The position numbers and the translations under genes are program-made. Below, one piece after another: positions 1 to 5,205 of a DNA stretch of 5,205 bases; the first letter of the stretch is position 1, and each line of letters starts with the position of its first letter. The notes beneath the pieces are model-generated. The model did no database searches and had not been told where the DNA came from. It was given only the letters and a program-made list of their open reading frames with translations. Source of the stretch: Bacteroidota bacterium (GTDB lineage Bacteria; Bacteroidota; Ignavibacteria; Palsa-1295); the NCBI GenBank assembly GCA_025363505.1, contig JANYDV010000028.1, positions 1 through 5,205 on the forward strand, in the 5' to 3' direction.

Positions 1-301
1 CATTTTTGGTATTGACAATATCAATACCCCACGTCGAGCCACCGTCCACTCGCAAGTTCGTCGTCTTCGATCCCGCAAGCAGAGTCAGGAGCGAACCGGA
101 GTTAGGAAACACAACATTCACAACGCCATTCTGGTCAATACCCATCGAGCCGTTGGAGGAACTGAGGTAGATTTTTGCATTGGCAAATACATTATCATCA
201 AGCACAAATTGTTGTGAACCAAAAATTCGGACGCCGGTTTGCGCCGATGCCAGCTGTGTGATGACAAGCAAGAGAAACAGAGTAAAGACAAGACGTTTCA
301 T
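1..301 (-). CDS. Exported fibre-family protein, N-terminal part (runs off left edge)
   Basis: The reading frame opens with ATG at 299-301 and stays open for 100 codons to the window edge, so the 3' part is missing. Residues 1-20 form a clear Sec signal peptide: KR after Met, a leucine/valine/phenylalanine core, and an A-S-A site before Q21. The mature start contains V-L-D-D at 33-36 and F-P-N-S-G-S-L-L-T at 65-73. The complete fibre protein downstream in the window has the same pair in the same order (VQLDD, then LPNAPGTLMT), so I read the two as paralogues sharing an N-terminal module. The visible part has no catalytic motif and no repeats yet. No Shine-Dalgarno is seen; the upstream bases are A/T-rich. 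A surface or secreted structural role is inferred from the signal peptide and the paralogy. The fate of the missing C-terminus is unknown. Confidence 0.85.
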   Translation of the reverse strand, partial: MKRLVFTLFLLLVITQLASAQTGVRIFGSQQFVLDDNVFANAKIYLSSSNGSMGIDQNGVVNVVFPNSGSLLTLLAGSKTTNLRVDGGSTWGIDIVNTKN

Positions 302-322
302 AAAAGATAATATGATTAAAAA

Positions 323-382
323 AAATGGTTTTCAGATTGTCAGCGCTTCAAAAAAAATGTGCCGACGATCTAAAAACCATTT
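323..382. repeat. 10-base inverted repeat upstream of the exported protein gene
   Basis: AAATGGTTTT at 323-332 is matched by its exact reverse complement AAAACCATTT at 373-382, with 40 bases between. The pair occupies most of the 103-base gap between the small 90-residue gene and the start codon at 301. It could be a regulator-binding pair or a long-looped RNA stem. The arms are A/T-rich, so a chance match is possible. Confidence 0.3.
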
Positions 383-404
383 ATCATATCATCCCTTTTT
401 GAGG

Positions 405-677
405 CTAACCGTTTTTCGGTTTGTCTTCGGGGGTGATCTGTGGTTCGATCTTCGGCTTTGTTTCTTTTTTATAGTCGGCTAAACCTTCTTCTTTGAGATA
501 GTTGCCGCTACCGGTCGTGTTTTGATCGCCATTAAATTGTTGATGTTCGACCGCATCTTTCCCAAAGGTCGTCGGCGTTTCGCCGCCTGCGGGCTTCGGT
601 CCGTTATTAGTTACTTCTTCGGGTGCAGTCGTGACCGGTTGCCCGATCTCTTGTTCTGAGGGTAGTGGTGTTGTCAT
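405..677 (-). CDS. Small hydrophilic, probably disordered hypothetical protein (90 aa)
   Basis: I do not recognise this protein. The frame runs from ATG (675-677) to TAG (405-407). The product has no signal peptide, no membrane segment, no cysteine and no tryptophan. It is rich in P, T, E, K, N and G, with a lysine/proline-rich tail (ETKPKIEPQ, then PEDKPKNG), which points to an intrinsically disordered soluble protein. It lies between two exported fibre genes on the same strand, with about 103 bases on each side, so it is probably transcribed separately or within a loose tandem array. In its favour are a sensible composition, its direction and its neat fit in an otherwise empty gap. Against it are the lack of a clear ribosome site and the absence of any domain. 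No function is proposed. Confidence 0.6.
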   Translation of the reverse strand: MTTPLPSEQEIGQPVTTAPEEVTNNGPKPAGGETPTTFGKDAVEHQQFNGDQNTTGSGNYLKEEGLADYKKETKPKIEPQITPEDKPKNG

Positions 678-780
678 GGTCTGTTCTTTATTAATGGTAT
701 CGCGATGGGAGCGAAGTTACCAAAATAGAGAACGCCGATCCTTACACATTTAACAGAACAATCATCAACATTCGAATCTA

Positions 781-2691
781 TTAATATCCGACTTCGACAG
801 TACTGGTCTTGGCAACCCATCGCACGGTGTTGGCCGTTGTTTGTGTGACCTGTACCTGTAACACACCCCCAACGACCGCAACCGTTGCCGAAGCAGTGGC
901 AAGTGTACCGGCGGCAGTGAAGTTTGCCGCACCAACGGTATTAACCGCACCTACCAAACCTGTACTTTGTGCTGCACCTGAAAGTTGTGTGGTATAGACA
1001 TCCCCGGTTGTCATATCAATACCGCAAATAAGAATATCATAACGCCAGACGGTGTTGAGAGGAATAGTCATTGGCATCGAAACGCCATCGAGATATAACG
1101 GCTGGTTTACTTGGATGCCCGTGTAAGTGTTGCGTGCAATAAAAAACGAACCTTGCGCATCACCGCTCGAAGCGAATCGTCCGCTTGCTTGTGCTTGTTG
1201 TCCGAAATTTGGTGCCGATCCTTGATAGCCACCCCCAACAAAAGCATAATTACCCGCGACGGTGTTTCCATTTCCGCCGCTGATACTTGAGTAGAAGCCA
1301 CTCGCATTATTTCCGAAACCTCCGCCGACCATACTCGCCTTTCCGCCGGCGATATTGCCCGATGTCAGTGTGCCATCATAACCACCACCACCGACAAATG
1401 CACCATCACCCGGAGCGCTGTTCGAGCTTCCGCCAAAGATCGAAGACGCATTGCCCGTGGCGATATTGTTATAACCGCCGCCGACAGTCGTATGCAAATT
1501 ATTCGCCGTGTTGCTTTCGCCGCCACCAATAAAAATGTAACCGAAGTTGGTGCCCGAAGGAGTTGCACTATTTCCGTAACCACCGCCAATTGTGTTATAA
1601 CCCGAAAAACCGGTTGCCGTACCAAAGCAAATATTTGATTCACCGCCGCCGATTGTATTGAATCCCGAATATTGACCGCTGCTGCCGGAGGCAACGTTTT
1701 GATACCCTGCGACAATAGTATTAAATCCGGAGAACAGCGCAATACCACCATTGGTATTATTGAGATTGCCGCCAAGAACCGCATTAAATCCTGTGTTGAG
1801 TGCGGGTCCAGTTCCATTTGCACTATTAAGACCACCGCCCCCAATCACATTAAACCCACTGTTGATACCCGCAGAACCATTCGCTATATTGGCATATCCA
1901 CCGCCGATACTATTAAATCCGCTTGTGCCACCTGCGCCGCCTATTGCATTATTCTGAAAGCCACCACCAATGACATTGAAACCCGAATTTAAACCGATCG
2001 CGCCAGCGTTGCCGCCGGTGATATTATTATATCCACCACCAATAAAATTTAAACCGGTTTGATTTGCCGTGGCTGCGCTGGTATTAATGGAATTTGCAAG
2101 ACCACCACAGATCACATTTGTCCCCGCATAAAATACTCCGGTTGCCGCACTGTTAATCACATTACTTGTGCCGCACATTATCGCATTGTTATCATTAAAT
2201 CCACCGGTCGCTGCGATGATCTGATTGCTGCCGCCGCCGCCAATAAACTGATACCCACCGCCGGTCATTGAAGAGCCATCACCACCACCCACAAAATTTG
2301 CGAGTGGGGCAGTACCACCAATACTATTCCCACTGCCACCGCCGGTGATATTACTAATAGACGCTGCGTCGAAACGCATGACCCGAACACCATTGACAAC
2401 AATATTAAACGGCTTCAATGTTGATGCCGCGGAAGTACCGATAATGTTATTGGTCAGATCGACACCCGAAGAAAAGGTATTTGAGTTTGTCAGCCACGCC
2501 GTTGTGCCAAGCGATGCATTGGTCATTAATGTGCCCGGAGCATTGGGCAATAAAAATGTATTCGATACACCGCTGGTCGCCGATTTAATCAGCGAGTAGT
2601 TGCCGGCGCCGTCATCAAGCTGAACATTATGCTGCCCATAAGAAACACTACTCAAGAGCAATACGACTAATACCAAAAGAGATAACTTCAT
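781..2691 (-). CDS. Exported YadA-head-like repeat fibre with phage-fibre-like C-terminal domain (636 aa)
   Basis: The start is set at ATG 2689-2691 because it gives a signal peptide (K-L-S, then a leucine/valine core to residue 16, cleavage near Y18-G-Q20). The in-frame ATG at 2775 would put 28 polar residues in front of it. Residues 21-110 hold an N-terminal module (VQLDD at 23-27, FLLPNAPGTLMT at 46-57) shared with the partial gene at 1-301. About residues 115-490 are glycine/asparagine-rich repeats. GFNxIGGG-type motifs recur at 213, 237, 258, 279, 301, 322, 343, 364 and 384 (period about 21). IGGG/VGGG-type motifs then recur at 388, 403, 418, 433, 455, 470 and 485 (period 15), as in YadA/Hep_Hag head beta-rolls. 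Residues about 512-636 form a different domain ending NTVRWVA..STVEV, which resembles C-terminal domains I know from phage tail fibres. No YadA anchor, LPXTG or recognisable type IX sorting domain is seen. It is probably a surface or extracellular adhesive fibre, perhaps trimeric. Substrate and anchoring are unknown. Confidence 0.88.
   Translation of the reverse strand: MKLSLLVLVVLLLSSVSYGQHNVQLDDGAGNYSLIKSATSGVSNTFLLPNAPGTLMTNASLGTTAWLTNSNTFSSGVDLTNNIIGTSAASTLKPFNIVVNGVRVMRFDAASISNITGGGSGNSIGGTAPLANFVGGGDGSSMTGGGYQFIGGGGSNQIIAATGGFNDNNAIMCGTSNVINSAATGVFYAGTNVICGGLANSINTSAATANQTGLNFIGGGYNNITGGNAGAIGLNSGFNVIGGGFQNNAIGGAGGTSGFNSIGGGYANIANGSAGINSGFNVIGGGGLNSANGTGPALNTGFNAVLGGNLNNTNGGIALFSGFNTIVAGYQNVASGSSGQYSGFNTIGGGESNICFGTATGFSGYNTIGGGYGNSATPSGTNFGYIFIGGGESNTANNLHTTVGGGYNNIATGNASSIFGGSSNSAPGDGAFVGGGGYDGTLTSGNIAGGKASMVGGGFGNNASGFYSSISGGNGNTVAGNYAFVGGGYQGSAPNFGQQAQASGRFASSGDAQGSFFIARNTYTGIQVNQPLYLDGVSMPMTIPLNTVWRYDILICGIDMTTGDVYTTQLSGAAQSTGLVGAVNTVGAANFTAAGTLATASATVAVVGGVLQVQVTQTTANTVRWVAKTSTVEVGY
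913..1158 (-). other. C-terminal fibre-tip-like domain region of the repeat protein
   Basis: This marks the core of the non-repetitive C-terminal domain, within residues about 512-636 of the 636-residue protein. In order it shows a FFIARN strand, LYLDG near 532-536, MTIPLNTVWRYDILICG at 541-557, and a long A/T/V/G-rich segment. The final QVTQTTA..VRWVA..STVEV block lies just beyond this core, at the extreme C-terminus. The order 'RN...LFLDG...LPNxSxWxFDILV...ALVG...VTG.A.T.IRWVA..TVEV' is familiar to me from phage tail-fibre and related adhesin C-termini. That match is from memory and was not tested by a profile search. Confidence 0.5.
1237..2053 (-). repeat. Tandem protein-level repeats: 21-residue units followed by 15-residue units
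   Basis: Within the fibre gene, nine G-[FLY]-N-like motifs followed by IGGG-type turns recur at about 63-base spacing (residues 213-391), with individual spacings of 24, 21, 21, 22, 21, 21, 21 and 20 residues. Seven motifs then recur at 45-base spacing (residues 388-488), interrupted once by a 22-residue step that contains an extra IAGG at 447. On the plus strand this appears as recurrent ccaccgcc(g/a) tracts. The units differ in base sequence, so the array is old or selected for diversity rather than freshly amplified. Confidence 0.85.
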
Positions 2692-2735
2692 AACAATGTG
2701 GTAATAAAATTTAAGATGCTGACATACATATCCTT

Positions 2736-2766
2736 CAAAATTATCACTTCTGACGCCCAAAAACAA
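2736..2766 (-). promoter_or_regulatory. Bacteroidota-type promoter of the fibre gene
   Basis: Read on the minus strand, TAATTTTG (2743-2736) fits the Bacteroidota -7 consensus TAnnTTTG exactly. ATTG (2767-2764) stands 20 bases upstream, matching the TTG core of the -33 element. Transcription would begin near 2729, giving a leader of about 40 bases before the ATG at 2691. The site lies in the divergent intergenic region shared with the helix-turn-helix protein gene, so a regulator could act on both. This is a consensus match only. Confidence 0.45.
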
Positions 2767-2863
2767 TGCCGACAACCACGCGAACCTTATTTTATTTTAA
2801 AACAATACCCGTAATGGCTCAAACCTTAGGATAATTTATAGGGGATATGTGTGTTAAGTGAGT

Positions 2864-4267
2864 ATGCTCTTATCAAAGATTTTACAAACATTATCACAAA
2901 AAGAACTCGACCTACTTCGGGCAAAACTTGCCGTACCCGAACGCTCTCTTCAGTTGCTCGAAAAACTCGCTGACCCTACAATACCCGTCAACACCAAAGC
3001 GCTTTGCAAAGAATTTAATATCAGCGCGACCAATCTCTACCGCCTCTGCTCCGAACTTGCCGATGAATGTATCAGTCTCTTAGCACCGGAGCATGAGTTT
3101 GCAAAATTAGAATTTTTCCGAAAGCGATTTCTTTCATCGCTCTTTACCAATGAAGTAGCCCGCAACGAACGTGCTTTGTTTGAAACCCGTGACTATCCTC
3201 AGCTCGAACGACTTTATGAATATGCGATCGATGGAATGTTTGGGTTTAGTATTGTCGATGTTGATATGAGTTTGGTCGAGTCTTACGGTATGAAATGGAT
3301 TCAGATTGCCCATGTACCAATACTCGATCACGAATTGCTGATTCGGATGCGAGCTATCTATGGGCGGATTTGCGCACTCCCCGGTAATAAGAAAATGACC
3401 GTCCAAGCAATGAATCTTAAAGCGAAAGAATGGCTCAGCCCCGTGAGTGAGTCTGCGCCAAAGTCAGGAAATTCATTAGTACAATATTATTATTATCAAT
3501 CCCAATGGAAAGCGACCAACTATGACAATGTGGTTGGCGACGAACGGATCGCATGGCTGGCGAAATCGCTCGAAGTTATTTCAACACATCCGCAACAATT
3601 TCCCGAAGGTTCTGTCAAAGCCGCACGACTGTTGTATGGCTACGAACGCGCCAGTTATTGTGGCGAAGTCGCTGAAGGGTTTGCATTATATCATGATGCT
3701 TATGACCAACAAACACCCGAGACATCGAAAGGCGGGTTGTTTTTGTTACGGTATATGAAACTGGCGATCTTAACGAAACACTTTGCCATCGCCCGAGCGC
3801 TCATCGAAAGAGTAGAATCATTTTCGTTCGTCAAAACAACCTCCGGCATTTATGTGCCGATGATGATTCACAAAATTGTGCTTGATCTGTTGGAAGGAAA
3901 ACTCGATGACGTCGCCAGCATTCTTTCGACCACCAATGGACTCAATACCGACGAGCATTTCTTTTTGACTTATGAGATAGAATTACGATTGCTCGAAACC
4001 GTCTATGCCTTCAAGCGCAATGACCTCGAACGTGCCGAACTGCTGGCGGTGCGCAATATCAAATGGATGCATACAAGACGCTACTCACTTTCACAAAGCC
4101 CATACCCCTATTTTTATCAAGCAATCCGTGCAGCGATCACCTTCAAACTCACTGGCGAAAAACCACGCGCATTATTATTCCACCACTTCGATCAATTTGC
4201 ATATATCGCTCCGGAATATGCACTCCTACTCGAACAAGAAATAGCGGCGATGCGCGAAACCCAGTAA
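2864..4267 (+). CDS. Helix-turn-helix-like, all-helical repeat protein of unknown family (467 aa)
   Basis: I do not recognise a named family. The protein is soluble, with no signal peptide or membrane segment. Residues about 8-40 are helical and leucine-rich (QKELDLLRAKL). About 42-65 (TKALCKEFNISATNLYRLCSEL) reads as a helix-turn-helix: the stretch KALCKEFNIS-ATNLYRL has the layout of a helix, a turn and a recognition helix. The remainder is amphipathic helices with regularly placed A/L/Y residues and acidic loops (for example 250-320 and 370-400), resembling TPR-like bacterial regulators, though no canonical TPR consensus is visible. Start choice: ATG 2864 is preferred over the in-frame GTG at 2858, which would add two residues; AGGGG at 2840-2844 is too distant to decide. 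The gene is divergent from the fibre gene and convergent with the response regulator. A DNA-binding or signalling role is inference. Confidence 0.82.
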   Translation: MLLSKILQTLSQKELDLLRAKLAVPERSLQLLEKLADPTIPVNTKALCKEFNISATNLYRLCSELADECISLLAPEHEFAKLEFFRKRFLSSLFTNEVARNERALFETRDYPQLERLYEYAIDGMFGFSIVDVDMSLVESYGMKWIQIAHVPILDHELLIRMRAIYGRICALPGNKKMTVQAMNLKAKEWLSPVSESAPKSGNSLVQYYYYQSQWKATNYDNVVGDERIAWLAKSLEVISTHPQQFPEGSVKAARLLYGYERASYCGEVAEGFALYHDAYDQQTPETSKGGLFLLRYMKLAILTKHFAIARALIERVESFSFVKTTSGIYVPMMIHKIVLDLLEGKLDDVASILSTTNGLNTDEHFFLTYEIELRLLETVYAFKRNDLERAELLAVRNIKWMHTRRYSLSQSPYPYFYQAIRAAITFKLTGEKPRALLFHHFDQFAYIAPEYALLLEQEIAAMRETQ

Positions 4268-4294
4268 TACGGGGCATCACTCTTGGGACAGAAT

Positions 4295-4744
4295 TTAATC
4301 GATCTTCAAAACAAAATTTGAAATATTAAACGGAGGGTCGCGGTACATTGATGCCGCGCGGATGACGGTATCTAATGCTTCTGTGAGCTTTTCAAAATCA
4401 GTCGGTTTTTTGATATAGACATTTGCACCCTGCAAAAATGTATTCATCACATCGGGTTCGGATAAGGAGGTTGAGTAAATAGCGACTGAGATATTCTGAA
4501 ATTCTTTGTGTGCGCGAATTTCTTGCAAACATTCTAAGCCATTCTTCCGGGGCATATTCAAATCCAAAAACAGCAACTCGGGCAACACCAAATCTTTGGT
4601 ATTAAGATATTCTATCAACTCGACACCATCATTGACGATCTGTAATGTCGTTTTGATACGCGATGCGGCTAATGCTTCGCTAAAATTGAGCTGATCACTT
4701 TCGTCATCCTCGGCGAGCAAAACAAGTAATGGTGTTTTTTTCAT
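4295..4744 (-). CDS. Single-domain response regulator, CheY/Rcp1-like (149 aa)
   Basis: This is a receiver domain with no output domain. The acidic pocket is E12-D13-D14, the phosphoacceptor is D61 in FLDLNMPRKNG, the switch serine/threonine is in YSTS (S91/T92), and the conserved lysine is K113 before P114 in YIKKP. All residues needed for phosphorylation are present. The long strand-4 region with TS..E.D is typical of the Rcp1-like group, which usually receives phosphate from hybrid or phytochrome-type histidine kinases and acts by protein contacts. No kinase is in the window, so its partner is unknown. About 30 residues follow the lysine, ending NISNFVLKID, slightly more than a minimal receiver. 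The gene converges on the helix-turn-helix protein gene with 27 bases between stops and no visible terminator there. The start ATG lies in a 10-base tandem repeat and is followed by a run of seven A. Confidence 0.95.
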   Translation of the reverse strand: MKKTPLLVLLAEDDESDQLNFSEALAASRIKTTLQIVNDGVELIEYLNTKDLVLPELLFLDLNMPRKNGLECLQEIRAHKEFQNISVAIYSTSLSEPDVMNTFLQGANVYIKKPTDFEKLTEALDTVIRAASMYRDPPFNISNFVLKID

Positions 4745-4760
4745 AACATCTCATAACATC
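4741..4760. repeat. 10-base tandem duplication across the response regulator start codon
   Basis: TCATAACATC occurs twice back to back (4741-4750 and 4751-4760). On the coding strand each copy reads GATGTTATGA, so each ATGA has a two-codon ATG-TTA-TGA frame ending on it. Only the downstream copy's ATGA opens the real gene. The ATG of the upstream ATGA copy lies 10 bases away and is out of frame. Confidence 0.8.
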
Positions 4761-4801
4761 TAAGATACTCTAAACAAGCATACGACAGTTTTATTCCACA
4801 A

Positions 4802-4815
4802 CAAATATATATTTG
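4802..4815 (-). promoter_or_regulatory. Palindromic -7 promoter element upstream of the response regulator
   Basis: CAAATATATATTTG is a perfect 14-base palindrome. Either strand reads TATATTTG, an exact TAnnTTTG Bacteroidota -7 element. In the minus direction it would start transcription near 4795, about 50 bases before the response regulator ATG. The nearest -33-like TTG on that strand is 25 bases away instead of about 20, so the promoter call is weaker than the motif itself. The palindrome could also be a dimer-binding operator. Confidence 0.4.
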
Positions 4816-4860
4816 CTGAAATAATTTATAACCCCAATGTTTTTTCTAAAGCCTCAATTT

Positions 4861-4912
4861 ACAGAATAAGACATAAAAAAAGGCAGCTTCGCAGCTGCCT
4901 TTTTTATTCTGT
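4861..4912 (-). terminator. Strong intrinsic terminator, near-symmetrical
   Basis: AGGCAGCT (4881-4888) and AGCTGCCT (4893-4900) form a perfect 8-base-pair stem around a TCGC loop. Flanking A6 and T5-6 runs extend the pairing and give a U tract on either strand. A second, outer pairing, ACAGAATAA (4861-4869) with TTATTCTGT (4904-4912), can close the structure with a small bulge. It lies downstream of the minus-strand partial gene that stops at 4954 and just upstream of the response regulator promoter. It therefore ends the first transcript and insulates the second. Confidence 0.9.
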
Positions 4913-4936
4913 CATTCCCGTGAAGACGGGAATCCA
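4911..4936. repeat. REP-like hairpin of the ATTCCC-N8-GGGAAT type
   Basis: ATTCCCGT (4914-4921) and ACGGGAAT (4926-4933) form a perfect 8-base-pair stem around GAAG, flanked by GTC on the left and CCA on the right. The same layout (GTCATTCCCG...CGGGAATCCA) is a dispersed intergenic element in many bacterial genomes. Its core equals the Neisseria dRS3 pattern ATTCCC-N8-GGGAAT. It sits between the stop at 4954 and the terminator, the usual 3' intergenic location of such repeats. Only one copy is in the window, so dispersal in this genome is inferred. Confidence 0.65.
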
Positions 4937-4953
4937 TTGTAATCAGTTCCGGA

Positions 4954-5205
4954 TTAAAACACTACCTCGACCGTCTCAACGCGTGCTACCCAATCAATGT
5001 TGGTCAAAGCTTTACCGGTGACTTGAATATCCATATTCGCGCCATTGACGCCGACTGTTGGAGCACCCCAGCCTGCAGGAGTATTGAGCGTGCGAATAAT
5101 ATTTGTGCCGATGATCAATGCCGCTCCGCCGTTATTGGTTATCGTACCGATAATCTCCCAGCCGCCGACTTTAGTATTTCCCATAGCGCCGCCCGTTTCT
5201 TTTCC
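4954..5205 (-). CDS. Fibre-family protein, C-terminal 83 residues (start beyond right edge)
   Basis: The frame is open from the window edge to TAA at 4954-4956. The first internal ATG (5184) follows seven in-frame codons (GKETGGA) and is not taken as the start. The end, IDWVARVETVEVVF, parallels the end of the 636-residue fibre protein (VRWVAKTSTVEVGY). Upstream of it, GGWEIIGTITNNGGAALIIGT and DIQVTGKA fit the same tip domain: an aromatic strand, a GGAALIIGT strand, then Q-V-T-G. That domain type is familiar from phage tail-fibre C-termini. The missing N-terminal part cannot be described; by analogy it would carry a signal peptide and a repeat or stalk region. It is followed by a REP-like hairpin and a strong terminator, so it ends its transcription unit. 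Confidence 0.82.
   Translation of the reverse strand, partial: GKETGGAMGNTKVGGWEIIGTITNNGGAALIIGTNIIRTLNTPAGWGAPTVGVNGANMDIQVTGKALTNIDWVARVETVEVVF

Larger units (their letters stand above)
4745..4953. other. Intergenic region without genes
   Basis: These 209 bases contain the duplicated start-region repeat, the palindromic -7 element, the terminator and the REP-like hairpin described separately. I find no convincing short reading frame or structured RNA beyond these. Confidence 0.6.

Noticed and set aside
180..482. 100-residue plus-strand open frame at the left end
   Set aside because: It overlaps the antisense of a signal-peptide-bearing gene start and the end of the small gene. Its product has no coherent composition.
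720..727. Possible -7 element (TATTTTGG on the minus strand) upstream of the 90-residue gene
   Set aside because: It is one base short of the TAnnTTTG spacing, and no TTG is found at the -33 position.
781..1158. Prophage remnant, suggested by the tail-fibre-like C-terminus
   Set aside because: There is no other phage gene, integrase or att-like direct repeat in the window, and the protein has a Sec signal peptide, unlike phage fibres.
1287..1532. Plus-strand frame with a histidine/arginine-rich product
   Set aside because: The composition is an artefact of reading the complement of GGxGGx repeats (ccaccgcc tracts). It is antisense to a well-supported gene.
1365..1844. 159-residue minus-strand open frame inside the fibre gene
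   Set aside because: It is a shifted-frame shadow of the repeat region. It has no plausible domain, and the main frame gives a signal peptide, repeats and a coherent C-terminal domain.
1237..2340. Regular short repeats that might suggest a CRISPR array or satellite DNA
   Set aside because: The periodicity is at protein level in one open frame. The base sequences of the units differ, and there is no constant repeat with unique spacers.
2692..2775. N-terminal extension of the fibre protein to the upstream in-frame ATG
   Set aside because: It would place 28 residues ahead of an obvious signal peptide and overrun the likely promoter at 2736-2766.
3134..3406. 90-residue minus-strand open frame within the helix-turn-helix protein gene
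   Set aside because: It is antisense to a long gene with a coherent helical product, and no start signal or domain supports it.

Overview
The window looks like a chromosomal segment from a Bacteroidota/Chlorobiota-type bacterium (Ignavibacteria or Kapabacteria-like). This placement is tentative. It rests on three observations: starts without a clear Shine-Dalgarno, -7 elements of the TAnnTTTG type upstream of two genes, and a set of paralogous exported glycine-rich fibre proteins. No rRNA, tRNA, transposase, phage structural gene or CRISPR array is visible.

Left part (1-2691, all minus strand). Three genes lie in tandem with gaps of about 100 bases: the N-terminal part of a Sec-exported protein that runs off the left edge, a small hydrophilic protein of 90 residues with no recognisable family, and a complete 636-residue exported protein. 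The large protein has a long YadA-head-like repeat region, and its C-terminal domain resembles the tip domain of phage tail fibres. Its repeats change from a period of about 21 residues to one of 15.

Middle (2692-4744). Divergent from the fibre gene is a plus-strand gene for a soluble helical protein of about 467 residues with a helix-turn-helix-like segment near its N-terminus. It converges, with only 27 bases between the stops, on a minus-strand gene for a single-domain response regulator of the CheY/Rcp1 type.

Right part (4745-5205). An intergenic region holds a palindromic promoter-like element, a strong intrinsic terminator and a REP-like hairpin. It is followed by the C-terminal 83 residues of another protein whose end matches that of the 636-residue protein. 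The window therefore samples three members of what appears to be one modular family of exported fibres (shared N-terminal module, variable repeat middle, shared C-terminal tip), interleaved with two possible regulatory genes. A role in surface attachment controlled by those genes is inference.
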